A stretch of DNA of 16,568 nucleotides. Origin: an uncultured Fenollaria sp. Its GTDB lineage: Bacteria; Bacillota; Clostridia; Tissierellales; Peptoniphilaceae. The position numbers and the translations under genes were made by a program. Shown one piece after another: positions 8,035 to 16,568 of this stretch. The notes under the pieces are model-generated. The model was not told the DNA's origin. It saw nothing but the letters and a program-made list of their open reading frames with translations, and made no database searches. The stretch spans positions 1 through 16,568 of the forward strand of contig NZ_CAKPYL010000028.1 in NCBI RefSeq assembly GCF_934202865.1, given 5' to 3'. Every line of letters starts with the position of its first letter. The first letter of the stretch is position 1.

Positions 8035-8379
8035 TTATAAATCTTCTGATTTTTCTACGTTCTTAATCTCTTTTATAGATGCCTTGTCTCTGAATGCCCA
8101 CTTAGCTATCTCCATATTGCATCCTGGATTTATTTCGATTACGTAAACATCTTCTTTAATTTGAACAATCTTTCCTAAGATACCGCCAATAGTTACGATT
8201 TGATCACCTATCTTAAGTGAGTCTCTTAATTCTTGTAACTTTTGTGCTTGTTTCTTTTGCGGTCTGATTAAAAAGAAGTATGCAAATGCACCAAATAATA
8301 CGAATGGTATTATCATGCTAAGTAATGATCCGCTTGCGTTTGCTTGTTGAGCTCCTGTTAAAAAACTTAATGTCATCAT
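8035..8379 (-). CDS. yajC: Preprotein translocase accessory subunit YajC
   Basis: Small single-pass membrane protein associated with SecDF-SecYEG in protein export. The 114-residue product has a hydrophobic helix at about residues 20-38, immediately followed by the family hallmark FLIRPQKKQ and then KIGDQIVTIGGILGKIVQI, the conserved cytoplasmic SH3-like part. Two adjacent ATG codons (8379 and 8376) are possible starts; the GGGAGG site lies four bases before the first and seven before the second, so the second is at least as likely and would give 113 residues. It follows tgt, as is usual in queA-tgt-yajC clusters, but no secD/secF follows here: a terminator closes the operon. Confidence 0.96.
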   Translation of the reverse strand: MMTLSFLTGAQQANASGSLLSMIIPFVLFGAFAYFFLIRPQKKQAQKLQELRDSLKIGDQIVTIGGILGKIVQIKEDVYVIEINPGCNMEIAKWAFRDKASIKEIKNVEKSEDL

Positions 8380-8404
8380 ATAACCTCCCTATATTGTTAA
8401 TATT

Positions 8405-10549
<2,145 letters not shown>

Positions 10550-10560
<11 letters not shown>

Positions 10561-11857
10561 TACTTATTTCAGCTCCGTCATAGTAGAATTTTAGTATTTC
10601 ATCATATTTTAATCCAGCTTTGCCCATGTTGTTTGCGCCCCATTGGCTTAGTCCAACACCATGGCCCCAGCCGTGACCAGCTATCTTTATCTTTGCATTA
10701 GCGCTTATAGCTGGGCTTGGGCTAGCTTTTTCACTAGTTTCACTGCTTATAAATATAGCTACGCCATCTTCAAATAAAACAGTTACTTCGCCATCATTAT
10801 CGTTCTCTGGCGTTATTGTAGCAGCGCTTACACCATTTGCCTCAACTGTATACATACTGCTCTTGAATTTATTCGCGCCGATAGCGTTCTTAAATTTATT
10901 GTTATCGACAAGCACTTCTTTATTGCCGTCCATTATAGCAATAGTCTTAACTCTCCTGCTATTGTTATTTTCTTTAACGTAAATTTGATTTATCGAATTT
11001 ATACTAATGCCTTGTTTTTTAAGTCCATTAATTAGGTCGTTGGCATTAATTTCAAAATTCCAATTATAATTTGGCTCATTTATAGAATATTTATCTTCTT
11101 TTGAGATTAAATACTTGTACTTAGCGCCCCAAACGTCGTTAGCGTCTGCAGTATAACCACCATTTGACGAGGAATAAGTCGCATTAACAACCTTGCCGTC
11201 TGATAAAAGAATTTGTCCTCTAGTTTCATCAACAGCTTTTCTAACATTGTCCTTTTCCGCATCAAAACCACCATAAACTTGGCTAGAAACAGTATCATAT
11301 AAGTCAAAGGACTTATCCTTATTTCTAGTCACGCTGCAAATCGCATATGACCTAGCAGCTACAGCTTGTGCCTTAAGCGCTTCGTATGAGAAAGTGCTTG
11401 GCATCTCTCTTGGAACAACGCCATATAGGTACTCTTCAAGACCGACATTGTTAATGGCTGCTAATTGTTTATCAACTGTATCAAATGTTAAGTAGCCTCT
11501 GTATTTTTTATTGTTTATCTTGATAGGACCCCAACTAGGAGATTGTATCTTCATAGACTTATTTGTCGCCATGCTTGATAGAAAAGTTCCTTGAGCGTCG
11601 TAAATATCATAGTTTTGGCCGTTTAGCTTAAGAACAATACTCTTTTCAAAGCTTTGGAATAGGCTTAAATTAGAGTGCATATCTCTCACTTCAAAACCAT
11701 CGTCACTATATAGTTTTAATTCATTCATATTTTGCGCTGTTATTCCAAGCTTAACATCAACATTTGTTATATGCTCATATCCACTCTCTGCTTTAGCAGT
11801 ATTTATGGAAAATGCTAGCAAAAATATTGATAGTATAATTAATATTTTATTCTTCAT
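10550..11857 (-). CDS. SpoIID/LytB-family peptidoglycan lytic transglycosylase, secreted
   Basis: Exported cell-wall enzyme of the SpoIID/LytB family; B. subtilis SpoIID is a lytic transglycosylase that cleaves glycan strands during engulfment. The 435-residue product begins with a signal peptide or anchor ([20 protein letters not shown], then AKA as a possible cleavage site near residue 23). The SpoIID core has [16 protein letters not shown] (141-156) with the conserved E151, matching the catalytic Glu position, followed by [14 protein letters not shown] (159-172), [12 protein letters not shown] (228-239) and the C-terminal [18 protein letters not shown] (395-412). ATG 11855-11857 is chosen for its AAGGAGAG site and the signal peptide; a longer frame would add 30 residues from inside ruvB. 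It overlaps ruvB by 11 bases. Its role may be general wall remodelling, since no other sporulation gene is visible. Confidence 0.93.
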
Positions 11858-12866
11858 AGTTCTCTCCTTCGTTATACTTGTAGCCCATGTGATCATAAGC
11901 AAGTTTCGTTGCAATTCTGCCTCTTGGCGTTCTTGCGATAAAGCCAAGCTGAATTAGATATGGCTCGTAAACATCTTCTATCGTAGTTCTCTCTTCGTTC
12001 GATGATGCTGCAAGCGTATCTAAGCCGACTGGCCTGCCACCATAAGTATTTATCATAACATCAAGTATCTTTCTGTCAGTTTTATCAAGGCCATAATGAT
12101 CTATCTCTAGTATATCAAGTCCCTTTTTAGCAATCTTTCCTGATATAGAGCCATCTTCTAGCACTAAAGAGTAGTCTCTAACCCTCTTTAGTAGCCTATT
12201 GGCAATTCTTGGTGTACCTCTAGATCTTCTAGCTATCTCTCTTGCGCCTGCCTCGTCTATTTCCACATCCAAAATGCCGGCAGATCTTGTAACTATCTCA
12301 CAAAGCGAGTCTTCGTCGTATAAGTCAAGATTTAATATAACACCAAATCTATCTCTTAATGGTGATGATAATAGCCCTGCTCTTGTAGTTGCGCCTATTA
12401 GCGTAAATCTTGAAAGGTCTATCCTAACCGACCTTGCCGATGGGCCTTTACCTATAATTAAGTCTAGTGAATAGTCCTCCATAGCTGGATATAGAATTTC
12501 TTCTACTGAACGTGATATTCTATGTATCTCGTCAATGAATAACACATCGTCATCTTTTAAATTTGTTAGTACTGAGGCCAAATCGCCAGGTCTTTCAATC
12601 GCAGGACCTGATGTTATCTTGATATTAACACCCATCTCGTTTGCGATGATATTCGCAAGAGTAGTCTTTCCTAGTCCTGGTGGTCCATATAAAAGAACAT
12701 GGTCAAGTGGCTCTCCCCTCATCTTTGCAGCATTAACAAAAATTTTAAGCTTTTCCTTAACGCTGTCTTGGCCAATGTAGTCGTTAAACCACTTCGGTCT
12801 CAATGAGTTATCAAAATTTTCCTCGCCTGACCTCAAATCAGTCGTTATTAATCTATCTTCTTCCAC
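11847..12866 (-). CDS. ruvB: Holliday junction branch-migration ATPase RuvB
   Basis: AAA+ motor that drives Holliday junction branch migration together with RuvA. The 339-residue product shows an N-terminal [12 protein letters not shown] (22-33), Walker A GPPGLGKT (61-68), Walker B FIDEIH (D112, E113), sensor 1 GATTRAG (158-164), the PLRDRFG segment that holds the arginine-finger region (169-175), and a C-terminal winged helix with [11 protein letters not shown] and RTPRGR. The start is GTG 12864-12866, with AGGTG six bases upstream and eight bases after the ruvA stop. The family usually starts with a short acidic stretch such as this MEEDRLI. Confidence 0.98.
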   Translation of the reverse strand: MEEDRLITTDLRSGEENFDNSLRPKWFNDYIGQDSVKEKLKIFVNAAKMRGEPLDHVLLYGPPGLGKTTLANIIANEMGVNIKITSGPAIERPGDLASVLTNLKDDDVLFIDEIHRISRSVEEILYPAMEDYSLDLIIGKGPSARSVRIDLSRFTLIGATTRAGLLSSPLRDRFGVILNLDLYDEDSLCEIVTRSAGILDVEIDEAGAREIARRSRGTPRIANRLLKRVRDYSLVLEDGSISGKIAKKGLDILEIDHYGLDKTDRKILDVMINTYGGRPVGLDTLAASSNEERTTIEDVYEPYLIQLGFIARTPRGRIATKLAYDHMGYKYNEGENYEE

Positions 12867-12874
12867 TTAAACAC

Positions 12875-13456
12875 CTACTTTGAAAGCCTTTTCAATAGCT
12901 CTTTAATCAAATCTTCTACTTCCATAGTCTCGTCTAAACCTTTGGCAATGCTTGTAATTTCGTATTTGTTATAGCCAAGTGAAGTAAGCGCTTCTATAGC
13001 TTCGTTTAGGTTGCTGCCAACACTTACAACATTTGCAAGGTCTTCAAATTCGCTTCCCTTGCTAACTTTGTCCTTAAGCTCAAGAATGATTCTTTGAGCA
13101 GTTTTCTTACCTATGCCAGGCGCCTTCATTAAGGCTTTTTCATCATTTGTGACAATAGCCTTTTGTAGATCAACTACCTTTTGTTCAGACAGAATACCTA
13201 TGGCAGTCTTTGGTCCAACACCATTAACTGTTGTAATCAGATTGAAAAAGTCAACCTCGTATCTATTGGCAAAGCCATATAGACTCATGTCATCTTCCCT
13301 AACTACTAAATTCATATAAATTTTTACTTCGCCATCGTAGATGTCACTCTCCATAGTTTCTTTAGATGTAAACACTTTGTAAGCAATGTTATTTACTAAT
13401 AAAACTATGTAGTCCTTCTTCTTATCTACAACCTCACCTATCATATATTCAAACAT
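12875..13456 (-). CDS. ruvA: Holliday junction DNA-binding protein RuvA
   Basis: Tetrameric protein that binds Holliday junctions and recruits RuvB. The 193-residue product has the N-terminal OB fold starting MFEYMIGEV, with the acidic pin residues in VREDDMSLYGF (52-62), two helix-hairpin-helix motifs (VNGVGPKTAIGIL, 77-89; APGIGKKTAQRIILEL, 112-127), and the C-terminal RuvB-binding domain (EAIEALTSLGYNKYE, 152-166). A GAGG site that overlaps the ruvC stop precedes ATG 13454-13456, leaving a two-base gap. Confidence 0.98.
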   Translation of the reverse strand: MFEYMIGEVVDKKKDYIVLLVNNIAYKVFTSKETMESDIYDGEVKIYMNLVVREDDMSLYGFANRYEVDFFNLITTVNGVGPKTAIGILSEQKVVDLQKAIVTNDEKALMKAPGIGKKTAQRIILELKDKVSKGSEFEDLANVVSVGSNLNEAIEALTSLGYNKYEITSIAKGLDETMEVEDLIKELLKRLSK

Positions 13457-13458
13457 AT

Positions 13459-13953
13459 TTACCTCAATAAAAATTGATCTTTAAAATTAATACTTGCGCT
13501 ATGAGTTAGAGCAACTGCTAAAGCGTCAGCAACATCGTCAGGTTTTGGAACCTTTTCTAAGTGAAGAAAAGTTTTTACCATCTCTTGCATTTGCTTTTTC
13601 TCAGCCCTACCATAACCAGTAACAGCTTGTTTAATTTGAAGTGGAGTGTACTCATATGTAGCAAGATTCTTGTGCTTTAAGCAAAGAAGCGTAACTCCTC
13701 TTGCTTCAGCAACTTGTATAACAGTTTTTTGATTTTTAAAATAAAACAGTTCTTCGATAGCTGCTTCGTCTGGATCGTACTTGTCGATTATAGCACCAAG
13801 CTCAAAGTAAATCTTCTCAAGTCTTTTATCTAAACTAAGGTCCTTGTGCGTCGTGATTGCGTCGTAGAACACATCGCGAGCCTTATTGCCGTCATAATCA
13901 ATGATGCCCACACCTACTATAGCGATGCCTGGGTCTATACCTAAAATTCTCAT
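13459..13953 (-). CDS. ruvC: Holliday junction resolvase RuvC
   Basis: RNase H-fold endonuclease that resolves Holliday junctions by symmetric cuts on the RuvAB-bound junction. In 164 residues the four acidic catalytic positions are visible: D7 in GIDPG, E67 in AIEELFYFKN, and D140 and D143 in the KPDDVADALAVALTH motif; conserved GYGRAEKKQM (113-122) is also present. ATG 13951-13953 has a strong AGGAGG site four to five bases upstream. It is the first gene of the operon and is preceded by a well-formed promoter. Confidence 0.98.
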   Translation of the reverse strand: MRILGIDPGIAIVGVGIIDYDGNKARDVFYDAITTHKDLSLDKRLEKIYFELGAIIDKYDPDEAAIEELFYFKNQKTVIQVAEARGVTLLCLKHKNLATYEYTPLQIKQAVTGYGRAEKKQMQEMVKTFLHLEKVPKPDDVADALAVALTHSASINFKDQFLLR

Positions 13954-13983
13954 TTTGCCTCCTACTTCTCCATTATAATTAAT

Positions 13984-14012
13984 ATTATACTACAAAATAG
14001 GCATAAGTTCAA
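13984..14012 (-). promoter_or_regulatory. Sigma-A type promoter of the ruvC-yajC operon
   Basis: Minus strand -35 TTGAAC (14007-14012), 17-base spacer, perfect -10 TATAAT (13984-13989). The predicted start is near 13977, giving a leader of about 24 bases that includes the ruvC ribosome site. The -35 overlaps a small inverted repeat TCAAG/CTTGA (14009-14020). Confidence 0.78.
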
Positions 14013-14069
14013 GCACTTGATGCGTTTTTATGTGACGCCGATTTTAATAAAGACGAAAATCGTTTCTCA

Positions 14070-14083
14070 CGAACTTAAGTTAA
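14070..14083. promoter_or_regulatory. Partial LexA-like box upstream of ruvC
   Basis: CGAACTTAAGTTAA on the plus strand, containing the perfect 10-base palindrome AACTTAAGTT (14072-14081). It fits the Gram-positive SOS core GAAC-N4-GTT, with a full CGAAC half and an imperfect second half (GTTAA where GTTCG or GTTT is usual). ruv genes are SOS-regulated in several Bacillota. The site lies about 58 bases upstream of the -35, far for direct repression. Confidence 0.3.
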
Positions 14084-14084
14084 T

Positions 14085-14116
14085 AAAAAAGCTTAGCAAG
14101 AGAGGGCCCACTAAGC
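14085..14116 (-). terminator. Intrinsic terminator between the surface-protein gene and ruvC
   Basis: On the minus strand a 10-base-pair stem GCTTAGTGGG / CTTGCTAAGC (14091-14116) with a six-base CCCTCT loop, then six T (14085-14090). Three G-U pairs form only in minus-strand RNA, supporting the orientation. It would end transcripts coming from the surface-protein gene, 113 bases after its stop. Confidence 0.8.
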
Positions 14117-14166
14117 AATTAAAAATTACTATATCATAATATTAATTTTTTAATTAAACACATAAC

Positions 14167-14203
14167 AATACCCTTCTTAGTATTTGCTCATAAGAAGGGT
14201 ATT
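14167..14203 (-). terminator. Perfect 13-base-pair hairpin just after the surface-protein gene
   Basis: AATACCCTTCTTA (14167-14179) pairs perfectly with TAAGAAGGGTATT (14191-14203) around an 11-base loop, 25 bases past the stop of the upstream gene. The bases that follow on the minus strand are T-rich but interrupted (GTTATGTGTTT), so it may be a weak terminator or an mRNA 3'-end protecting stem, with the 14085-14116 hairpin as the main stop. The strand is inferred from gene direction. Confidence 0.6.
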
Positions 14204-14228
14204 TGTAATGCTATTTTATTTGTTTTAT

Positions 14229-16568
14229 TTATTTCTTCTCTCTAAAATCATATCCACACTTTGAGCAGAAATTTTCACCATTATATTCAGCACCGCAATT
14301 TGGACAGAATTTTATTTCATATTCTTTCGATATATCTTCTTCAATATAATTATCTTCTACTACTTCATCTTCTTCTACTTCCGCTTCTTCGTCTTCTTCT
14401 TCATCTATGAATTTCTCTTCAATAACATTTTTGCTTTTATCATCTTTAATATCTTTCTTATTTTTCTTTTTCTTCAATATCAAGAAAATTATTAAGGCAA
14501 TGATGATTATAAGAATTAGTATTGTAAGAATCAAAATTATTTTATTTTCAAATAAATCTTCTAATTTATCTAAGAAACTTTCACTTTCAATGAAGATGAA
14601 TGAATTTAGATTGTTCATCTCTTCAATTTTTGGTTCTCTAAGTCTATTTGTTACATTAGACAGTAAATCCTTTTCAGCTTCAAAGTCTTCTAAATGTGTA
14701 TTTGCTATTACAGTTTTTTTAGAAATAAAAGCTAAAGTTCTATATAGTAGAAGTATTGCTTCATCTCTATTTACTATCTCATCAGCATTAAAATCTTCAC
14801 CTTCGTTAGATATTAGACCACACTCCAGAGCAAGTTCAACATTTCTTTCTATAGATTTAAACTTGTCAAAATCAGAAAAACTTTTCGCTTCACTTAACTC
14901 ATCATCTTCTATATCAAAACCATTAAGCTTTAAGACTTCTGTTAAAGCATATACTAGCTGAGCTCTTTTTACTTTTTCATTTGGATAAAAACTGTTTCCT
15001 TCATGATTAAATAATTTATGCTTTATCGCAGACTTTATATATATTTTATCTAATTCATTTACATCATCTAACTTTATATCCTTATCATCATCGTAGTCAC
15101 CAAGCAAAAAGCCTACAGCTCTAGCAATCTCGCCTTTAATCAATGGCTGATCTAAATCTAAACTATCAGATGCTTCGCTTAATATCTTTGATGACAATAC
15201 GTTCTTAAAAGCTATAGATTTAAATCCATCCAAACCTAAATCTTCTAAATTTGAAGACTCATAATTTTCAAATTTTATTGGGCCATAGTGATTTGTATAT
15301 ACTATACAATACTTAGGATCACTATTCATAAGATAATATAGTGTTGGAACTTTACTTATATATTTTTCTTCATTAAATTCATTAAAATTAATAGTTAAAT
15401 TTATAGGTAATGTTGCTCTCTTTTTTGAAAGCGGAGTTATAAAAACATTGTTATCAAACTTTTCTATAGCAAAAACCGTATTTTTTTCTTTTAGTTTATT
15501 GATATCATCCTTAGTTAAAATTACATTTATATCTAATCCGTCTAAGTAGAAATTATAAATTATATCGTCTTCAAGTTCATCTTTAAAACTAAAAATATAT
15601 CTACCCACCTCGTTTGGCCTCATTTTTATTTGAACTACTGGTTTATATTTATTAAAATCTTTGATTTCTAAGTTAGTTAAATAATTACTTAAATTTATCG
15701 CGTCATCTCGATCAACTTTGTGGCTTTCATAAAAGTCATTATTAAATTCTACAGCTCCATTAAGATTATAAGATAAGTTGTTCTCTACGAACTTAAAATA
15801 AACTTGACGTAATTCAACTTGTCTTTCGTTTAAAAGTCCGATTTCTTTTGTATAGTCATTTTCTTTTAAAAATGAATCAATATATGAAATAAGTTCTTGT
15901 GATGAATTTTTCTTTGAAGCTTCTTCATTATCAAAACCCGACAAAAAATCTGGCTGCAAACTATGACCCAAAGCATCTTCAGCTTGTTCAAATGTAAATG
16001 GTTCTCCTTTAATGTAGATAGGAAATAATTTATTTTCTCCATCAACATTTTTTCTTTCAACAAGTATATACTTAGAACGCATTTCTCCATAGTATAAAGA
16101 ATTTACTCTTACAATTGCATAATTATATAAAGACTGAATATCTGATAAAACTACTCCACGACCAAAATCAAGATAGTATTCTGTTGAAATTGCAGTTATG
16201 GAAAATTTATCATCCTTTACCCTCACACTTATAAAGTCTCCATACTCTGCTTCTTTAAGCTTCTGGTCAAAAAATAGTTTAGTTAAATCATTTAAAAATT
16301 CTATACTATATAGTTCTTCATAGTCCCAAGATATATAATTCTTAGCAAAATTAGAAAGCTTCTCTTTATACTCTTTTGAAAGTGCTATAGATTGCGCACC
16401 AAATTCTTCACTTTCGTAAAGAAAGCTTGTACTAAGCCAGTCTGCTATAGCTGAACTATTTATAACTCCAAATTTCTCATCTAATGTCGCTGCTAAAAAA
16501 ACAATCTTTTCAAACTCATCCTTACTTACATTCTTAAAAAAATCAGATTTTGCATATACATCCTCACT
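14229..16568 (-). CDS. SLH-repeat surface protein with one membrane helix and C-terminal zinc ribbon, 5' end cut by window edge
   Basis: The frame is open from the stop at 14229 to the right edge, 779 codons, so the N terminus is outside the window; GTG 16224-16226 is only an internal codon, since 114 sense codons precede it. Numbering from the edge: residues about 1-470 are unrecognised, mixed helical and beta-rich. Residues about 475-615 (window 14726-15143) look like degenerate S-layer-homology repeats: IKGEIARAVGFLL, then NSFYPNEKVKRAQLVYAL, then SFSDFDKFKS...ALECGLIS...IVNRDEAILLLYR. A single strong hydrophobic helix is encoded at 14475-14543, followed by KKKKNKK, so the SLH part is predicted outside and the C terminus inside. 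A very acidic linker leads to a zinc ribbon CPNC-x9-CSKC (14256-14306), ending REKK. No function is recognised; wall binding through SLH and a cytoplasmic zinc ribbon are inferences. Confidence 0.85.
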   Translation of the reverse strand, partial: SEDVYAKSDFFKNVSKDEFEKIVFLAATLDEKFGVINSSAIADWLSTSFLYESEEFGAQSIALSKEYKEKLSNFAKNYISWDYEELYSIEFLNDLTKLFFDQKLKEAEYGDFISVRVKDDKFSITAISTEYYLDFGRGVVLSDIQSLYNYAIVRVNSLYYGEMRSKYILVERKNVDGENKLFPIYIKGEPFTFEQAEDALGHSLQPDFLSGFDNEEASKKNSSQELISYIDSFLKENDYTKEIGLLNERQVELRQVYFKFVENNLSYNLNGAVEFNNDFYESHKVDRDDAINLSNYLTNLEIKDFNKYKPVVQIKMRPNEVGRYIFSFKDELEDDIIYNFYLDGLDINVILTKDDINKLKEKNTVFAIEKFDNNVFITPLSKKRATLPINLTINFNEFNEEKYISKVPTLYYLMNSDPKYCIVYTNHYGPIKFENYESSNLEDLGLDGFKSIAFKNVLSSKILSEASDSLDLDQPLIKGEIARAVGFLLGDYDDDKDIKLDDVNELDKIYIKSAIKHKLFNHEGNSFYPNEKVKRAQLVYALTEVLKLNGFDIEDDELSEAKSFSDFDKFKSIERNVELALECGLISNEGEDFNADEIVNRDEAILLLYRTLAFISKKTVIANTHLEDFEAEKDLLSNVTNRLREPKIEEMNNLNSFIFIESESFLDKLEDLFENKIILILTILILIIIIALIIFLILKKKKNKKDIKDDKSKNVIEEKFIDEEEDEEAEVEEDEVVEDNYIEEDISKEYEIKFCPNCGAEYNGENFCSKCGYDFREKK

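Noticed and set aside
11858..11947. An upstream in-frame start that would add 30 residues to the SpoIID-like protein.
   Set aside because: The extra part lies inside ruvB, has no ribosome site, and would bury the clear signal peptide starting at ATG 11857.
14039..14062. Inverted repeat CGATTTT/AAAATCG with a 10-base loop.
   Set aside because: Only seven mostly A-T pairs in AT-rich sequence, with no T tract; likely chance.
14407..14961. A 184-codon open frame on the plus strand inside the surface-protein gene.
   Set aside because: It is antisense to a coherent coding frame with recognisable membrane helix, SLH-like repeats and zinc ribbon. Its translation is a low-complexity Ser/Ile/Phe mix that mirrors Asp/Glu/Lys-rich codons, with no family resemblance and no good ribosome site.

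Overview
This window looks like a chromosomal segment of a low-GC, Gram-positive-type anaerobe (Bacillota, clostridial or Tissierellia-like; a Peptoniphilaceae relative is my guess and no more). The signs are AT-rich sequence with strong AGGAGG-type ribosome binding sites, a two-subunit GlyQ/GlyS glycyl-tRNA synthetase, the flotillin FloA beside an NfeD protein, a SpoIID-family protein behind ruvB, and an S-layer-homology (SLH) protein. Every supported gene is on the minus strand, so transcription runs from high to low coordinates. I see no mobile element, CRISPR array, tRNA or rRNA.

Layout in transcription order. (1) 16568-14229: the C-terminal 779 codons of a large surface protein that enters from the right edge with degenerate SLH repeats, one membrane helix, a charged linker and a C-terminal zinc ribbon. 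(2) 14228-13954: 275 bases without a gene, holding two hairpins (the second a good intrinsic terminator), a partial LexA-like palindrome and a strong promoter. (3) 13953-8035: a tight seven-gene operon ruvC-ruvA-ruvB-spoIID-queA-tgt-yajC, closed by a clear terminator at 7995-8028. (4) 7948-4337: nfeD-floA-unknown membrane protein-phoH-ybeY. (5) A second strong promoter (4305-4333) in the short gap after ybeY, then cdd-era-recO-glyQ-glyS, with glyS leaving the left edge after 469 codons.

How the genes work together. RuvABC branch-migrates and cuts Holliday junctions, and RecO acts earlier in recombinational repair. QueA and Tgt make queuosine-modified tRNA, and YajC assists the Sec translocase. 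NfeD and FloA organise membrane microdomains. PhoH, YbeY and Era are RNA/ribosome-maturation factors that often travel together. Cdd salvages cytidine and GlyQS charges tRNA-Gly. Gaps are only 1-50 bases and many genes overlap (8-20 bases), so translational coupling is likely.

Most of the window is conserved housekeeping sequence and I found no convincing new multi-gene system. The least explained items are the SLH/membrane/zinc-ribbon protein at the right end, the unrecognised single-helix charged protein between floA and phoH, a RecO without the usual zinc cysteines, a short NfeD without its protease part, and glyQS with no room for the T-box leader known in other Bacillota. Several natural first in-frame start codons give over-long proteins, so starts were reset using ribosome binding sites and family length.
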